From Planctomycetaceae bacterium (GTDB lineage Bacteria; Planctomycetota; Planctomycetia; Pirellulales; UBA1268): a stretch of DNA of 5,384 bases. The notes below the pieces were generated by a model. That model searched no databases and had not been told where the DNA came from. It was given only the letters and a program-made list of their open reading frames with translations. Below are positions 1-5,384 of the stretch, in pieces; position 1 is the stretch's first letter, and each line of letters begins with the position of its first letter. The DNA lies in NCBI GenBank assembly GCA_947464585.1, contig CANHYS010000203.1, positions 1 through 5,384 of the forward strand, given 5' to 3'. The translations under genes were made by a program, and so were the position numbers.

Positions 1-2234
1 CCGAACACGGTCAGGAACTCCGAGGAGTAGTCGGCGTAGGGCAGCTGCACGGCCCGCGAGCCGGGCGGCATGCCACCGAAATTCGTCTTCGTGCCGGTCG
101 TGGCGTCGATCGCGTCGCAGAGCACCTCCGCCGGCAGTCGACGGGGATAGGAGCGGGAGAAGTTCTGGCGGTCGTCGGCGTTGTATTGATTCGGATCCGA
201 GCTGAGCTGGTAGGTGGTCGACTGGCAGATCGTCTGCACGAGATCCCGCATGTCGAAGCCATGGTCGATGAACTGCTTCGTGAGCGCGTCGAGCAGTTCG
301 GGATTCGATGCGGGGTTCGTAGCCCGCATGTCGTCCTCCGGATCGACCAGCCCGCGGCCGAAGAAGTGCTTCCAGGTGCGGTTCACCAGCGACCGCGCGA
401 AGAATGGGTTGTCGGGCGACGTCAGCCAGTCGGCCAGTTTCAGCCGCGGATCCTCGCTGGCGTCGATCGTGAGCGGCGTGCCGCCGAGGCCCGCGGGTGT
501 GAGCGGGTCGCCCGACTTCGGGTGCTTGGCCGTCGCCACGCCCGTCTTGTGGAAGATCCGCTGCTCGGCCTCGTTGAGCCCGGGCTTCTTCCCAAGTTGC
601 GTGAAGAACGCCGAGAAACGGGCGTAGTCCTCCTGGCTCCACCGTTCGAACGGATGGTGGTGACACTTCGCGCACTGGATCCGCTGACCAAGAAACAGCT
701 GCGCCGTATCCTCGACCTGGGCGTTGACGTCTTTCACAGCCCGGTACCAGAGCACTGCGGGGTTTTCGCTCGCCTCGCCTGCTGCCGTCATCACATGCCG
801 CACGAACTGGTCGTAGGGCATGTTTTCCTGGATTGCCTGGCGGATCCATTTATGGAAGGCGTAGTTGCCCGGCTTGCCGGGCTCCGCAAACTCGGAGTCG
901 AGCTGGTTGCGGAGCAGGGCTGACCACTTGGTGGCGAACGTGTCGGCGTAGTCGCCGCTGGCCAGCACCTTCTCGATCACCGCGTCGCGTTTGCCGGCCG
1001 ACGGGTCGGCCAGGAAGGCTTCTGCTTCGGCGGCGGTGGGCAGCCGCCCACCGAGATCGACCATGATCCGTCGCAGGAATGTCGCATCGTCGGCCACCGC
1101 CGAAGGCGGGAGCCCCAGCACTTTCAGCTTCGCGAAGACCAGCTCGTCGATGAAGTTGCGGGCGGGGGGCAGGGACGCGAGCGGTGCCCCCAGCGGAATC
1201 GTGGCGCGGGCGACGGCCACCTCGGTCTGGTAGCGGACCATGATCGCCACGTCGCCCGTCTCGTCGTTGGTCCGCACGAGGCCTCGCTTGCCGATGCTCG
1301 CCATCTCGGGCACGTTGGCCTCGTAGACCGCGGTGCCGGTGACATCCTCACGGGATCCGTCGCTGTAGATGGCTGTGACGAGCAACTGTTGTTCGGCGTG
1401 CGGCGCCATCAGCCGCCACGCGGGGTAGACCTCGAGTTTCGCCAAACGCGGGGCGGTGGGGTTGGCCGGTGGGCCGCCGGCAGCGATCCAGTTGCGGATC
1501 AGTTTGTAGTCGGTGGAACCGGGCTCGAGCCGCCCGCCGCCGCCATGCGCCACAAGGCCCGTGCCCTTCTGCAACAGCAGGCTCTGGTCGGGGGCCGCGA
1601 ACGAGAGGCGTCGGGCCCGTGACTCTTTGATCAGATGCTCGTAATCCTCCGCGGGCTCGAAGCCGAGCAGCGACAGGCGGAAGCCGTTCTGTCCGTTGGC
1701 CGCACCGTGGCAGCCGCCGCCGTTGCAGCCGTTCTTCGTGAGGATCGGGACGATGCGGTTCGCAAAGTCGTAGCCGGGATTCTGCTCGAAGCTCTCGACG
1801 GCGAACGATGCAGTGGCGGTCAGCGGGGGTGTGCCCGCGATCGTGGCGGTGACGGTCGTCGTGCCGTTGGCCAGCGGGCTCACCACGCCCTGCTCGTCGA
1901 TGGCGACCACGCCGGCCGGCTGAGAGGTGAACGTGGCAACGCGGGTGAGGTCGAACGTTTTGCCGTCGACGTCGGAGCCCATCACCACCACCTGTTGGCG
2001 TGCATCCTCGCCACGGAGCACGACGGCTTCGCCATCGGGGCGGCCGTTGTGCATCGAGAGCGATACGGCGCGACCGTTTGCGGCCAGTGCTGCGGGGGCT
2101 GGAGGAGCTGCGGCAGAGGACTCGGCGGCGACGCCGATCATGGCCGACAGGAGGGCCGACAGGAGGGCCGACAGGACGGCCGTCACGCAGACGAGCATGG
2201 CCAGGGCGATGCGGCTGGCGGCAGGTCGTTTCAT
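1..2234 (-). CDS. Exported multidomain planctomycete cytochrome protein (Ig-like + CX4CH cytochrome + DUF1549 + DUF1553), C-terminus cut by window edge
   Basis: Seen: 744 codons are open from an ATG at 2234 to the left edge without a stop. Residues 1-37 look like a Sec signal peptide: basic start (MKRP), long hydrophobic core, likely cleavage near VAA at 35-37. Then come an Ig-like (BIG2-type) stretch at about 53-149; a planctomycete cytochrome-type segment at about 155-255 with C170-x4-C175-H176; a second BIG2-like stretch at about 264-347 (YSDGSREDVTG); DUF1549 at about 357-555, with C521-A-K-C524-H525 followed by HHPFERW; and DUF1553 from about 596 (ADWLTSPDNPFFARSLVNR, then HFFGRGLVDPEDD). 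Known: this set of domains is typical of planctomycetes, and DUF1553 normally continues for tens of residues more, so the true C-terminus is missing. Inferred: a periplasmic or surface c-type haem protein, possibly redox-active or carbohydrate-linked; substrate unknown. It lies 39 bases downstream of the DUF1501 gene on the same strand, so co-transcription is likely. Family assignment is firm, function is not. Confidence 0.93.
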   Translation of the reverse strand, partial: MKRPAASRIALAMLVCVTAVLSALLSALLSAMIGVAAESSAAAPPAPAALAANGRAVSLSMHNGRPDGEAVVLRGEDARQQVVVMGSDVDGKTFDLTRVATFTSQPAGVVAIDEQGVVSPLANGTTTVTATIAGTPPLTATASFAVESFEQNPGYDFANRIVPILTKNGCNGGGCHGAANGQNGFRLSLLGFEPAEDYEHLIKESRARRLSFAAPDQSLLLQKGTGLVAHGGGGRLEPGSTDYKLIRNWIAAGGPPANPTAPRLAKLEVYPAWRLMAPHAEQQLLVTAIYSDGSREDVTGTAVYEANVPEMASIGKRGLVRTNDETGDVAIMVRYQTEVAVARATIPLGAPLASLPPARNFIDELVFAKLKVLGLPPSAVADDATFLRRIMVDLGGRLPTAAEAEAFLADPSAGKRDAVIEKVLASGDYADTFATKWSALLRNQLDSEFAEPGKPGNYAFHKWIRQAIQENMPYDQFVRHVMTAAGEASENPAVLWYRAVKDVNAQVEDTAQLFLGQRIQCAKCHHHPFERWSQEDYARFSAFFTQLGKKPGLNEAEQRIFHKTGVATAKHPKSGDPLTPAGLGGTPLTIDASEDPRLKLADWLTSPDNPFFARSLVNRTWKHFFGRGLVDPEDDMRATNPASNPELLDALTKQFIDHGFDMRDLVQTICQSTTYQLSSDPNQYNADDRQNFSRSYPRRLPAEVLCDAIDATTGTKTNFGGMPPGSRAVQLPYADYSSEFLTVF
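2142..2177. repeat. Three tandem 12-base units inside the signal-peptide coding region
   Basis: The plus strand reads GGCCGACAGGAG twice, then a third copy that differs only in its last base (C for G); part of a fourth unit (GGCC) follows. On the coding strand each unit encodes four residues, giving the run LSALLSALLSA at about residues 21-31, within the hydrophobic core of the signal peptide. The unit is a multiple of three, so gain or loss of a copy would lengthen or shorten the core by four residues without a frameshift. The near-identity of the DNA copies suggests recent duplication or slippage. Confidence 0.85.
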
Positions 2235-2242
2235 GGTTGTCG

Positions 2243-2246
2243 CCTC
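2243..2246 (-). promoter_or_regulatory. Ribosome-binding site of the cytochrome/DUF1549/DUF1553 gene
   Basis: GAGG on the minus strand sits 8 bases before the ATG at 2234. It is short but well placed, and it supports that ATG. The methionines at residues 13 and 32 are unlikely starts because they would remove the basic end of the signal peptide. The site lies inside the 39-base gap to the upstream gene, so this gene can be translated independently on a shared message. Confidence 0.5.
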
Positions 2247-2273
2247 AGTGTTCGCAGCACCACGCACGGCTGG

Positions 2274-3707
2274 TCAGATGAGTTCGCGGATGGGATTTCC
2301 GAACGGCAGGATCGGCATCGGTCGGCCGGTGTGATCCAGGAACGAGTGGCTGTAGTCGATGCCGAGATGCCGGTAGACCGTGGCCCAGAGGTCGTTGGGA
2401 GTGAGCGGCCGATCCTTGGGATCCTCTCCCTTGGCGTTGGTGGAGCCAACGACCTGGCCCATTTTCAGTCCGCCGCCGGAGACGAGCACCGACATCGCCC
2501 GCGGCCAGTGGTCGCGGCCCGGTTGCTTGACGCCAGTGGCGGTGCCGACGGCATAGTTGATCCGCGGCGTGTGGCCGAACTCGCCGGTGGCGACGACGAG
2601 CACACGCTTGTCGAGGCCGCGGGCGTAGAGATCCTCGATCAGGGCCGTGACGGTCTGGTCGTAATAGGGAGCACGGAACCGCGTGTCGGTAAAGATGTGG
2701 CAGTTCACCGCGTGGCAGTCCCAGTTGTAGGTCGTGCCGAAGGGCAGGCCGCCCGGGGCCATCGGGTTTTCGAGCACCACGCTCACGAAGCTCGCGCCGG
2801 CCTCGACGAGGCGGCGGGCCATCAGCGTGCGCTGTCCCCAGGAATGGTTGCCATACCGCTCGCGGACCTCGGCGGTCTCCTGCGAGAGGTCAAACGCATT
2901 GCGGGCGGCCTCGCTCGTGAGCAGGTCGTAGGCCTTGGTGTTGAATCGGTCCATCGCGGCCATTGCACCGGAGCGGTCGACCTCGCGCCGCAGGCGATCG
3001 ACGCCGCCGAGCAGCGATCGCCGGTCGGCGAGCCGCGTGGCCATATCGCTCGTGAGCGAGAGGTTCTTCACCTGGAAGGCCTTGTCGCTCGGGTTGCCGG
3101 GGATGGTGAAGGGTGCATACGACGGGCCGAGATAGGCCGAGCCGAAGGCAAACGTGTCGACGCCCTGGCGGCCGTCGTCGGGCATAAGGATGTTGTGGGG
3201 CAGGCCGCGGGAGATGGTGTCGCGCATCTTGGCGACGACCGACGGGCACGCGGGGGCATCGTTGACCGTGCCGACCGGCGTCTTGGGAATCCGGCCGGTC
3301 ATCAGCCGCTTGTGGCCACCGCCGTGATCGGCGAAGTCGTGGGAGATCGAGCGAATGAGGGAGAAGCGATCAGCGACCTTCGTATGGAGCGGGAAGAGTT
3401 CGATGACTTCGATGCCCGGGACGTTGGTCTTCACCGGCTTGAACTCGCCGCGGTATTCGGCGGGAGCCTCCGGCTTCATGTCATAGGTTTCCATGTGGGG
3501 AAACCCGCCCGGCAGCCAGATGAAGATGACGGCGGTGTCGTCCGGGGCCGAAATCGTGCCAGCCTCGGCCCGCAGCCGCAGCAGATCGGAGAGCCCCAGG
3601 CCGGTCGCTCCGATGGCGCCGATCTCAAGGAAGCTGCGTCGCGACACCGGGCCCGCGCAGTTTTTGGAAGGCTTTTCGGTTCCACCCGCCCTATTTGACC
3701 TGCCCAT
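2274..3707 (-). CDS. Tat-exported DUF1501 family protein
   Basis: Seen: 477 residues. The ATG at 3707 is chosen because a strong AGGAG lies 8 bases upstream; the frame stays open a further 24 codons to a TTG at 3779, but that extension would run across this ribosome-binding site. The N-terminus has a twin-arginine signal, SRRSFLEIG at 22-30, followed by a hydrophobic stretch (31-43). Family motifs in order: GGFPHMETYD at 67-76, DHGGGHKRLMTGR at 127-139, NWDCHAVNCH at 328-337, GEFGHTPRIN at 375-384, GRDHWP at 397-402, RPLTPNDLWATVYRHLGID at 433-451, and a GRPMPILPFG ending at 461-470. Length and ending are normal, so the gene is complete. Known: DUF1501 proteins are related to the alkaline phosphatase/sulfatase fold, are very numerous in planctomycetes and often neighbour DUF1549/DUF1553 genes. 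Inferred: folded and perhaps metal-loaded before export, acting outside the cytoplasm with the product of the downstream gene. Enzymatic activity is unproven. Odd points: His379 where family members usually have Arg, and a CX4CH at 331-337. Confidence 0.95.
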   Translation of the reverse strand: MGRSNRAGGTEKPSKNCAGPVSRRSFLEIGAIGATGLGLSDLLRLRAEAGTISAPDDTAVIFIWLPGGFPHMETYDMKPEAPAEYRGEFKPVKTNVPGIEVIELFPLHTKVADRFSLIRSISHDFADHGGGHKRLMTGRIPKTPVGTVNDAPACPSVVAKMRDTISRGLPHNILMPDDGRQGVDTFAFGSAYLGPSYAPFTIPGNPSDKAFQVKNLSLTSDMATRLADRRSLLGGVDRLRREVDRSGAMAAMDRFNTKAYDLLTSEAARNAFDLSQETAEVRERYGNHSWGQRTLMARRLVEAGASFVSVVLENPMAPGGLPFGTTYNWDCHAVNCHIFTDTRFRAPYYDQTVTALIEDLYARGLDKRVLVVATGEFGHTPRINYAVGTATGVKQPGRDHWPRAMSVLVSGGGLKMGQVVGSTNAKGEDPKDRPLTPNDLWATVYRHLGIDYSHSFLDHTGRPMPILPFGNPIRELI

Positions 3708-3710
3708 GGA

Positions 3711-3720
3711 TCCCTCTCCT
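3711..3720 (-). promoter_or_regulatory. Ribosome-binding site that fixes the DUF1501 start
   Basis: On the minus strand AGGAGAGGGA precedes the ATG at 3707, with the AGGAG core (3720-3716) 8 bases from the start codon. This is the best Shine-Dalgarno sequence in the window, and it decides the start against the upstream in-frame TTG at 3779. Confidence 0.8.
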
Positions 3721-3775
3721 GTGAGTCTGGGTTGCGCCCACTTTTGACGTGCAACGCCGTCGGCCGCTTTCGCGG

Positions 3776-3808
3776 TCAATTGAATGACGCTGTCATGACA
3801 ACGATCGT
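3776..3808. promoter_or_regulatory. Cluster of adjacent palindromes, candidate operator
   Basis: Four small symmetric elements lie back to back: TCAATTGA (3776-3783), ATGAC-GCT-GTCAT (3784-3796), the overlapping perfect palindrome TGTCATGACA (3791-3800), and ACGATCGT (3801-3808). They lie 69-101 bases before the DUF1501 start and next to an AT-rich patch, a plausible place for a dimeric transcription factor to bind. No known regulator motif is recognised. Short palindromes arise by chance, and only their density is notable. Confidence 0.3.
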
Positions 3809-4062
3809 ACCCTAAATTATCGTCACATGTCGCTCACAATTCCTGCCGCGGTCCCCCGGCGCACAGCCTTGTGGAGATCTAACTAAAGCCGCAGCAAGGG
3901 TTTATGCGTTGCGTCGGCGGTCTGTTGAACGGGTTCCATGGCGGCGAAGAGTGCAGCCAATGATATGGGGGCGTGCGCGATCGCACAGATCCACGGCAGA
4001 ACGGCCGTAGGTAGGATGGGACGAATTCTGCCATCCATCTCAGAGTTCAGCCCAGCGTGTCG

Positions 4063-5076
4063 ATGTCTGTCAGCCCTTTCGCGCCGGTGACGGTGATCAT
4101 TGTCAATTTCAATGGCGGTGAGCACCTGCTGCGCTGTCTGTCGTGCCTGGCGGACCAAGACACGCGGCCCGAGCGGATCGTGCTGATCGACAACTGCAGC
4201 ACCGATGGGTCGGCGGCCGCTGCCCGGGAATGGGTGGCACGGGATGGGCGGTTGACGGCGCGGCTCGAGCAGATCGATTCCGCCGTCAACGCCGGGTTTG
4301 CTGCGGCCAACAACCGCGCTGTCGAAAACTGCACGACCGAATTCGTGGCCCTGCTCAATCCCGATGCGTTTCCCGATCGGGGCTGGCTCACGGCGCTGGT
4401 GGCCGCCGCGCGGCAGCATCCAGAGGCGGCATCGTTCGGATCATGTCAGCGGCTCGACGGTCGGCCCGGACTGCTCGATGGCGTTGGGGACGTCTATCAC
4501 ATCAGCGGCGTCGCCTGGCGGGATGGCCACGAAAAGACACACGGCGACTGCTACGAGCCAGACTGCGAGATCTTTTCAGCGTGTGCCGCGGCGGCGCTCT
4601 ATCGGCGACAGGCGTTTCTCGATGTGGGAGGCTTCGACGAGGATTTTTTCTGCTACTTCGAGGACGTCGATCTGGGCTTCCGTCTGCGGCTGGCGGGGTA
4701 TGCCGCGCGGGCGGTGGCCGCGGCGGGCGTGTCGCACGTGGGCTCTACCTCAACGGGTGGTCGGCGGAGCGGCTTCGCGGTCTACCACGGCCGTCGTAAT
4801 CTCGTCTGGTGCTTCGTGAAGAATATGCCCTTCCCGCTGGTGCTGCTGCTTCTGCCAGTGCACATCGCCCTGCTGCTCTGCGATCTGGTGTTGTTCTTGC
4901 TGCGGGGCTGCGGGGCCGCGATCGTGGCGGCTAAGTGGCATGCGATCGTGGGGCTGCCGAAATTCCTGAGCAAGCGTCGGGCCGTGCAGGCCATGCGTCG
5001 GGCGACGTGCCTCGATATCTGGCGGATCATGGACCATCGCTGCTGGCCAAAGAGCCGACGCATGCCATCCCGCTGA
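4063..5076 (+). CDS. Family 2 glycosyltransferase, rhamnosyltransferase-like, with C-terminal membrane segment
   Basis: Role: transfer of a sugar from a nucleotide-sugar donor onto a growing surface glycan, at the cytoplasmic face of the membrane (inferred from family). Seen (numbered from the ATG, 337 residues): a GT-A fold start, VTVIIVNFNGG at 9-19; DNCSTDGS at 43-50; NAGFAAANN at 76-84; NPDA at 99-102, occupying the DXD-like metal/nucleotide site; GGFDEDFF at 189-196; and EDVDL at 200-204, holding the acidic residues expected for the catalytic base. A hydrophobic stretch at about 255-282 (FPLVLLLLPVHIALLLCDLV) should enter the membrane, and a basic tail follows. Start: an in-frame TAG at 4012 limits the gene; GTG at 4057 and ATG at 4063 are the only good candidates, differ by two residues, and neither has a clear Shine-Dalgarno sequence. 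The ATG is preferred by codon type only. All motifs are intact, so it is probably active; donor and acceptor sugars cannot be told. It diverges from the left operon and converges with the next gene. Confidence 0.92.
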   Translation: MSVSPFAPVTVIIVNFNGGEHLLRCLSCLADQDTRPERIVLIDNCSTDGSAAAAREWVARDGRLTARLEQIDSAVNAGFAAANNRAVENCTTEFVALLNPDAFPDRGWLTALVAAARQHPEAASFGSCQRLDGRPGLLDGVGDVYHISGVAWRDGHEKTHGDCYEPDCEIFSACAAAALYRRQAFLDVGGFDEDFFCYFEDVDLGFRLRLAGYAARAVAAAGVSHVGSTSTGGRRSGFAVYHGRRNLVWCFVKNMPFPLVLLLLPVHIALLLCDLVLFLLRGCGAAIVAAKWHAIVGLPKFLSKRRAVQAMRRATCLDIWRIMDHRCWPKSRRMPSR

Positions 5077-5111
5077 ACTCTGGCTGCGCGTATCTGGCAG
5101 ATGGCGTTGAA

Positions 5112-5384
5112 TCACCGCCGTGAAAAGGATCGATCGGTCGCCTCCCACACGGTGCGGCTCGGCGCGTAGCCGAGATCACGCCGCGCGGCGCTGATGTCGA
5201 AATAGTGGTCGGTCGCCATCTCCTCGGCGAGAAACCTCGTCAGCGGTGGATCTGACGCCAGTCGAAACGTCTTCCACACCGTCTCGGCCACGGTTGCGAG
5301 CATCTGCGCGGTGGCCGCCGAGATCCGCCTCCGCACCGGCGGAAGATCGTGGAGGGCCAGTACCCTGCCGATCCATTCCCAGAG
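5112..5384 (-). CDS. C-terminal end of an NAD-dependent epimerase / 3-beta-hydroxysteroid dehydrogenase-like protein (partial)
   Basis: Seen: the last 90 codons and a TGA (5114-5112). The frame is open to the right edge, so the N-terminal part with the nucleotide-binding fold and the catalytic Tyr-Lys pair lies outside the window. The fragment contains PPLTRFLAEEMATDHYFDIS followed by AARRDLGYAP at about residues 48-77. Known: a TRF-A-E start followed by H-x-FDIS-A-x-RDLGY is the usual C-terminal signature of extended short-chain dehydrogenases of the 3-beta-HSD/epimerase type, where this region helps form the substrate pocket. Inferred: NAD(P)-dependent oxidation or epimerisation of a sugar nucleotide or a sterol/lipid-like substrate; the fragment cannot separate these. 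It ends 35 bases from the stop of the convergent glycosyltransferase gene, so the two are not co-transcribed. An in-frame GTG at 5336 is internal and not the start. Confidence 0.82.
   Translation of the reverse strand, partial: LWEWIGRVLALHDLPPVRRRISAATAQMLATVAETVWKTFRLASDPPLTRFLAEEMATDHYFDISAARRDLGYAPSRTVWEATDRSFSRR

Larger units (their letters stand above)
3708..4062. other. Divergent intergenic region between the DUF1501 operon and the glycosyltransferase gene
   Basis: These 355 bases lie between two divergent start codons. The left half holds the DUF1501 ribosome-binding site, a cluster of palindromes (3776-3808) and an AT-rich patch at about 3810-3825, in contrast to the GC-rich surroundings. 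In the AT-rich patch the minus strand reads GATAAT (3821-3816), similar to a -10 box, but the nearest -35-like sequence (TTGTGA, 3839-3834) is only 12 bases away, too close for a standard sigma-70 promoter. The right half (about 3860-4062) shows no recognisable gene, RNA or promoter; a small hairpin at 3973-3986 (GTGCG, loop CGAT, CGCAC) is the only structure seen. Promoters for both directions presumably lie here. Confidence 0.5.

Noticed and set aside
186..923. A 245-codon open frame on the plus strand
   Set aside because: It lies antisense to the DUF1549/DUF1553 coding region, whose motifs (CAKCH, HFFGRGLVDP) are unambiguous; its own product is arginine-rich and unrecognisable.
2142..2177. 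Tandem repeats, considered as a CRISPR array
   Set aside because: The units are 12 bases, directly adjacent with no spacers, and in frame inside a signal peptide.
1635..3698. A 687-codon open frame on the plus strand spanning both minus-strand genes
   Set aside because: It is antisense to two genes with clear family motifs, runs across the gap between them, and its translation shows no recognisable domain. Long antisense frames are expected in GC-rich DNA with strong third-position bias.
3708..3779. A 24-residue N-terminal extension of the DUF1501 protein from a TTG
   Set aside because: The ATG at 3707 has a strong ribosome-binding site, and the extension would place the twin-arginine motif unusually far from the N-terminus.
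3845..3860. A possible GC-rich hairpin (GCCG ... CGGC), considered as a terminator
   Set aside because: The stem is only four pairs with no T run after it, and it lies between divergent genes, where no transcript is expected to end.
3904..3963. A 19-residue plus-strand small open frame upstream of the glycosyltransferase
   Set aside because: No ribosome-binding site and no recognisable peptide character; its length is within chance expectation.
3883..4419. A 178-codon minus-strand open frame covering the intergenic region and the start of the glycosyltransferase
   Set aside because: More than half of it is antisense to the conserved glycosyltransferase domain, and the product has no recognisable feature.
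4750..5148. A 132-codon minus-strand open frame at the 3' end of the glycosyltransferase
   Set aside because: It is antisense to the membrane segment and tail of the glycosyltransferase and overlaps the end of the epimerase-like gene in another frame.

Overview
The window is GC-rich DNA that most likely comes from a planctomycete (phylum Planctomycetota). The main evidence is a same-strand pair of exported proteins characteristic of that phylum: a Tat-exported DUF1501 protein and a Sec-exported protein combining a planctomycete cytochrome c-type domain, Ig-like domains, DUF1549 and DUF1553. No RNA gene, CRISPR array, transposase or phage gene was seen.

Left part (1-3707, minus strand). The DUF1501 gene (2274-3707) is upstream and the cytochrome/DUF1549/DUF1553 gene (2234 down to the left edge, cut there) follows after a 39-base gap. 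This looks like a two-gene operon. Both proteins carry export signals but use different routes: twin-arginine for DUF1501 and general secretory for the cytochrome protein. That fits one protein folded before export and one that receives haem after export. Both contain a Cys-x4-Cys-His motif. The biochemical role of such pairs is not settled, so none is asserted here.

Middle (3708-4062). This non-coding stretch separates the minus-strand operon from a plus-strand gene. Next to the operon it holds the ribosome-binding site of the DUF1501 gene, a tight run of small palindromes (3776-3808) and an AT-rich patch (about 3810-3825). This is the likely control region, although no textbook promoter can be assigned. 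The half nearer 4062 shows nothing clear.

Right part (4063-5384). A complete family-2 glycosyltransferase of the rhamnosyltransferase-like type, with a C-terminal hydrophobic segment, is followed after 35 bases by the convergent 3' end of an NAD-dependent epimerase / 3-beta-hydroxysteroid dehydrogenase-like gene that runs off the right edge. The glycosyltransferase probably acts in surface polysaccharide synthesis. Nothing ties it functionally to the operon on its left.

The long plus-strand reading frames lying over the two minus-strand genes are antisense shadows and are not annotated.
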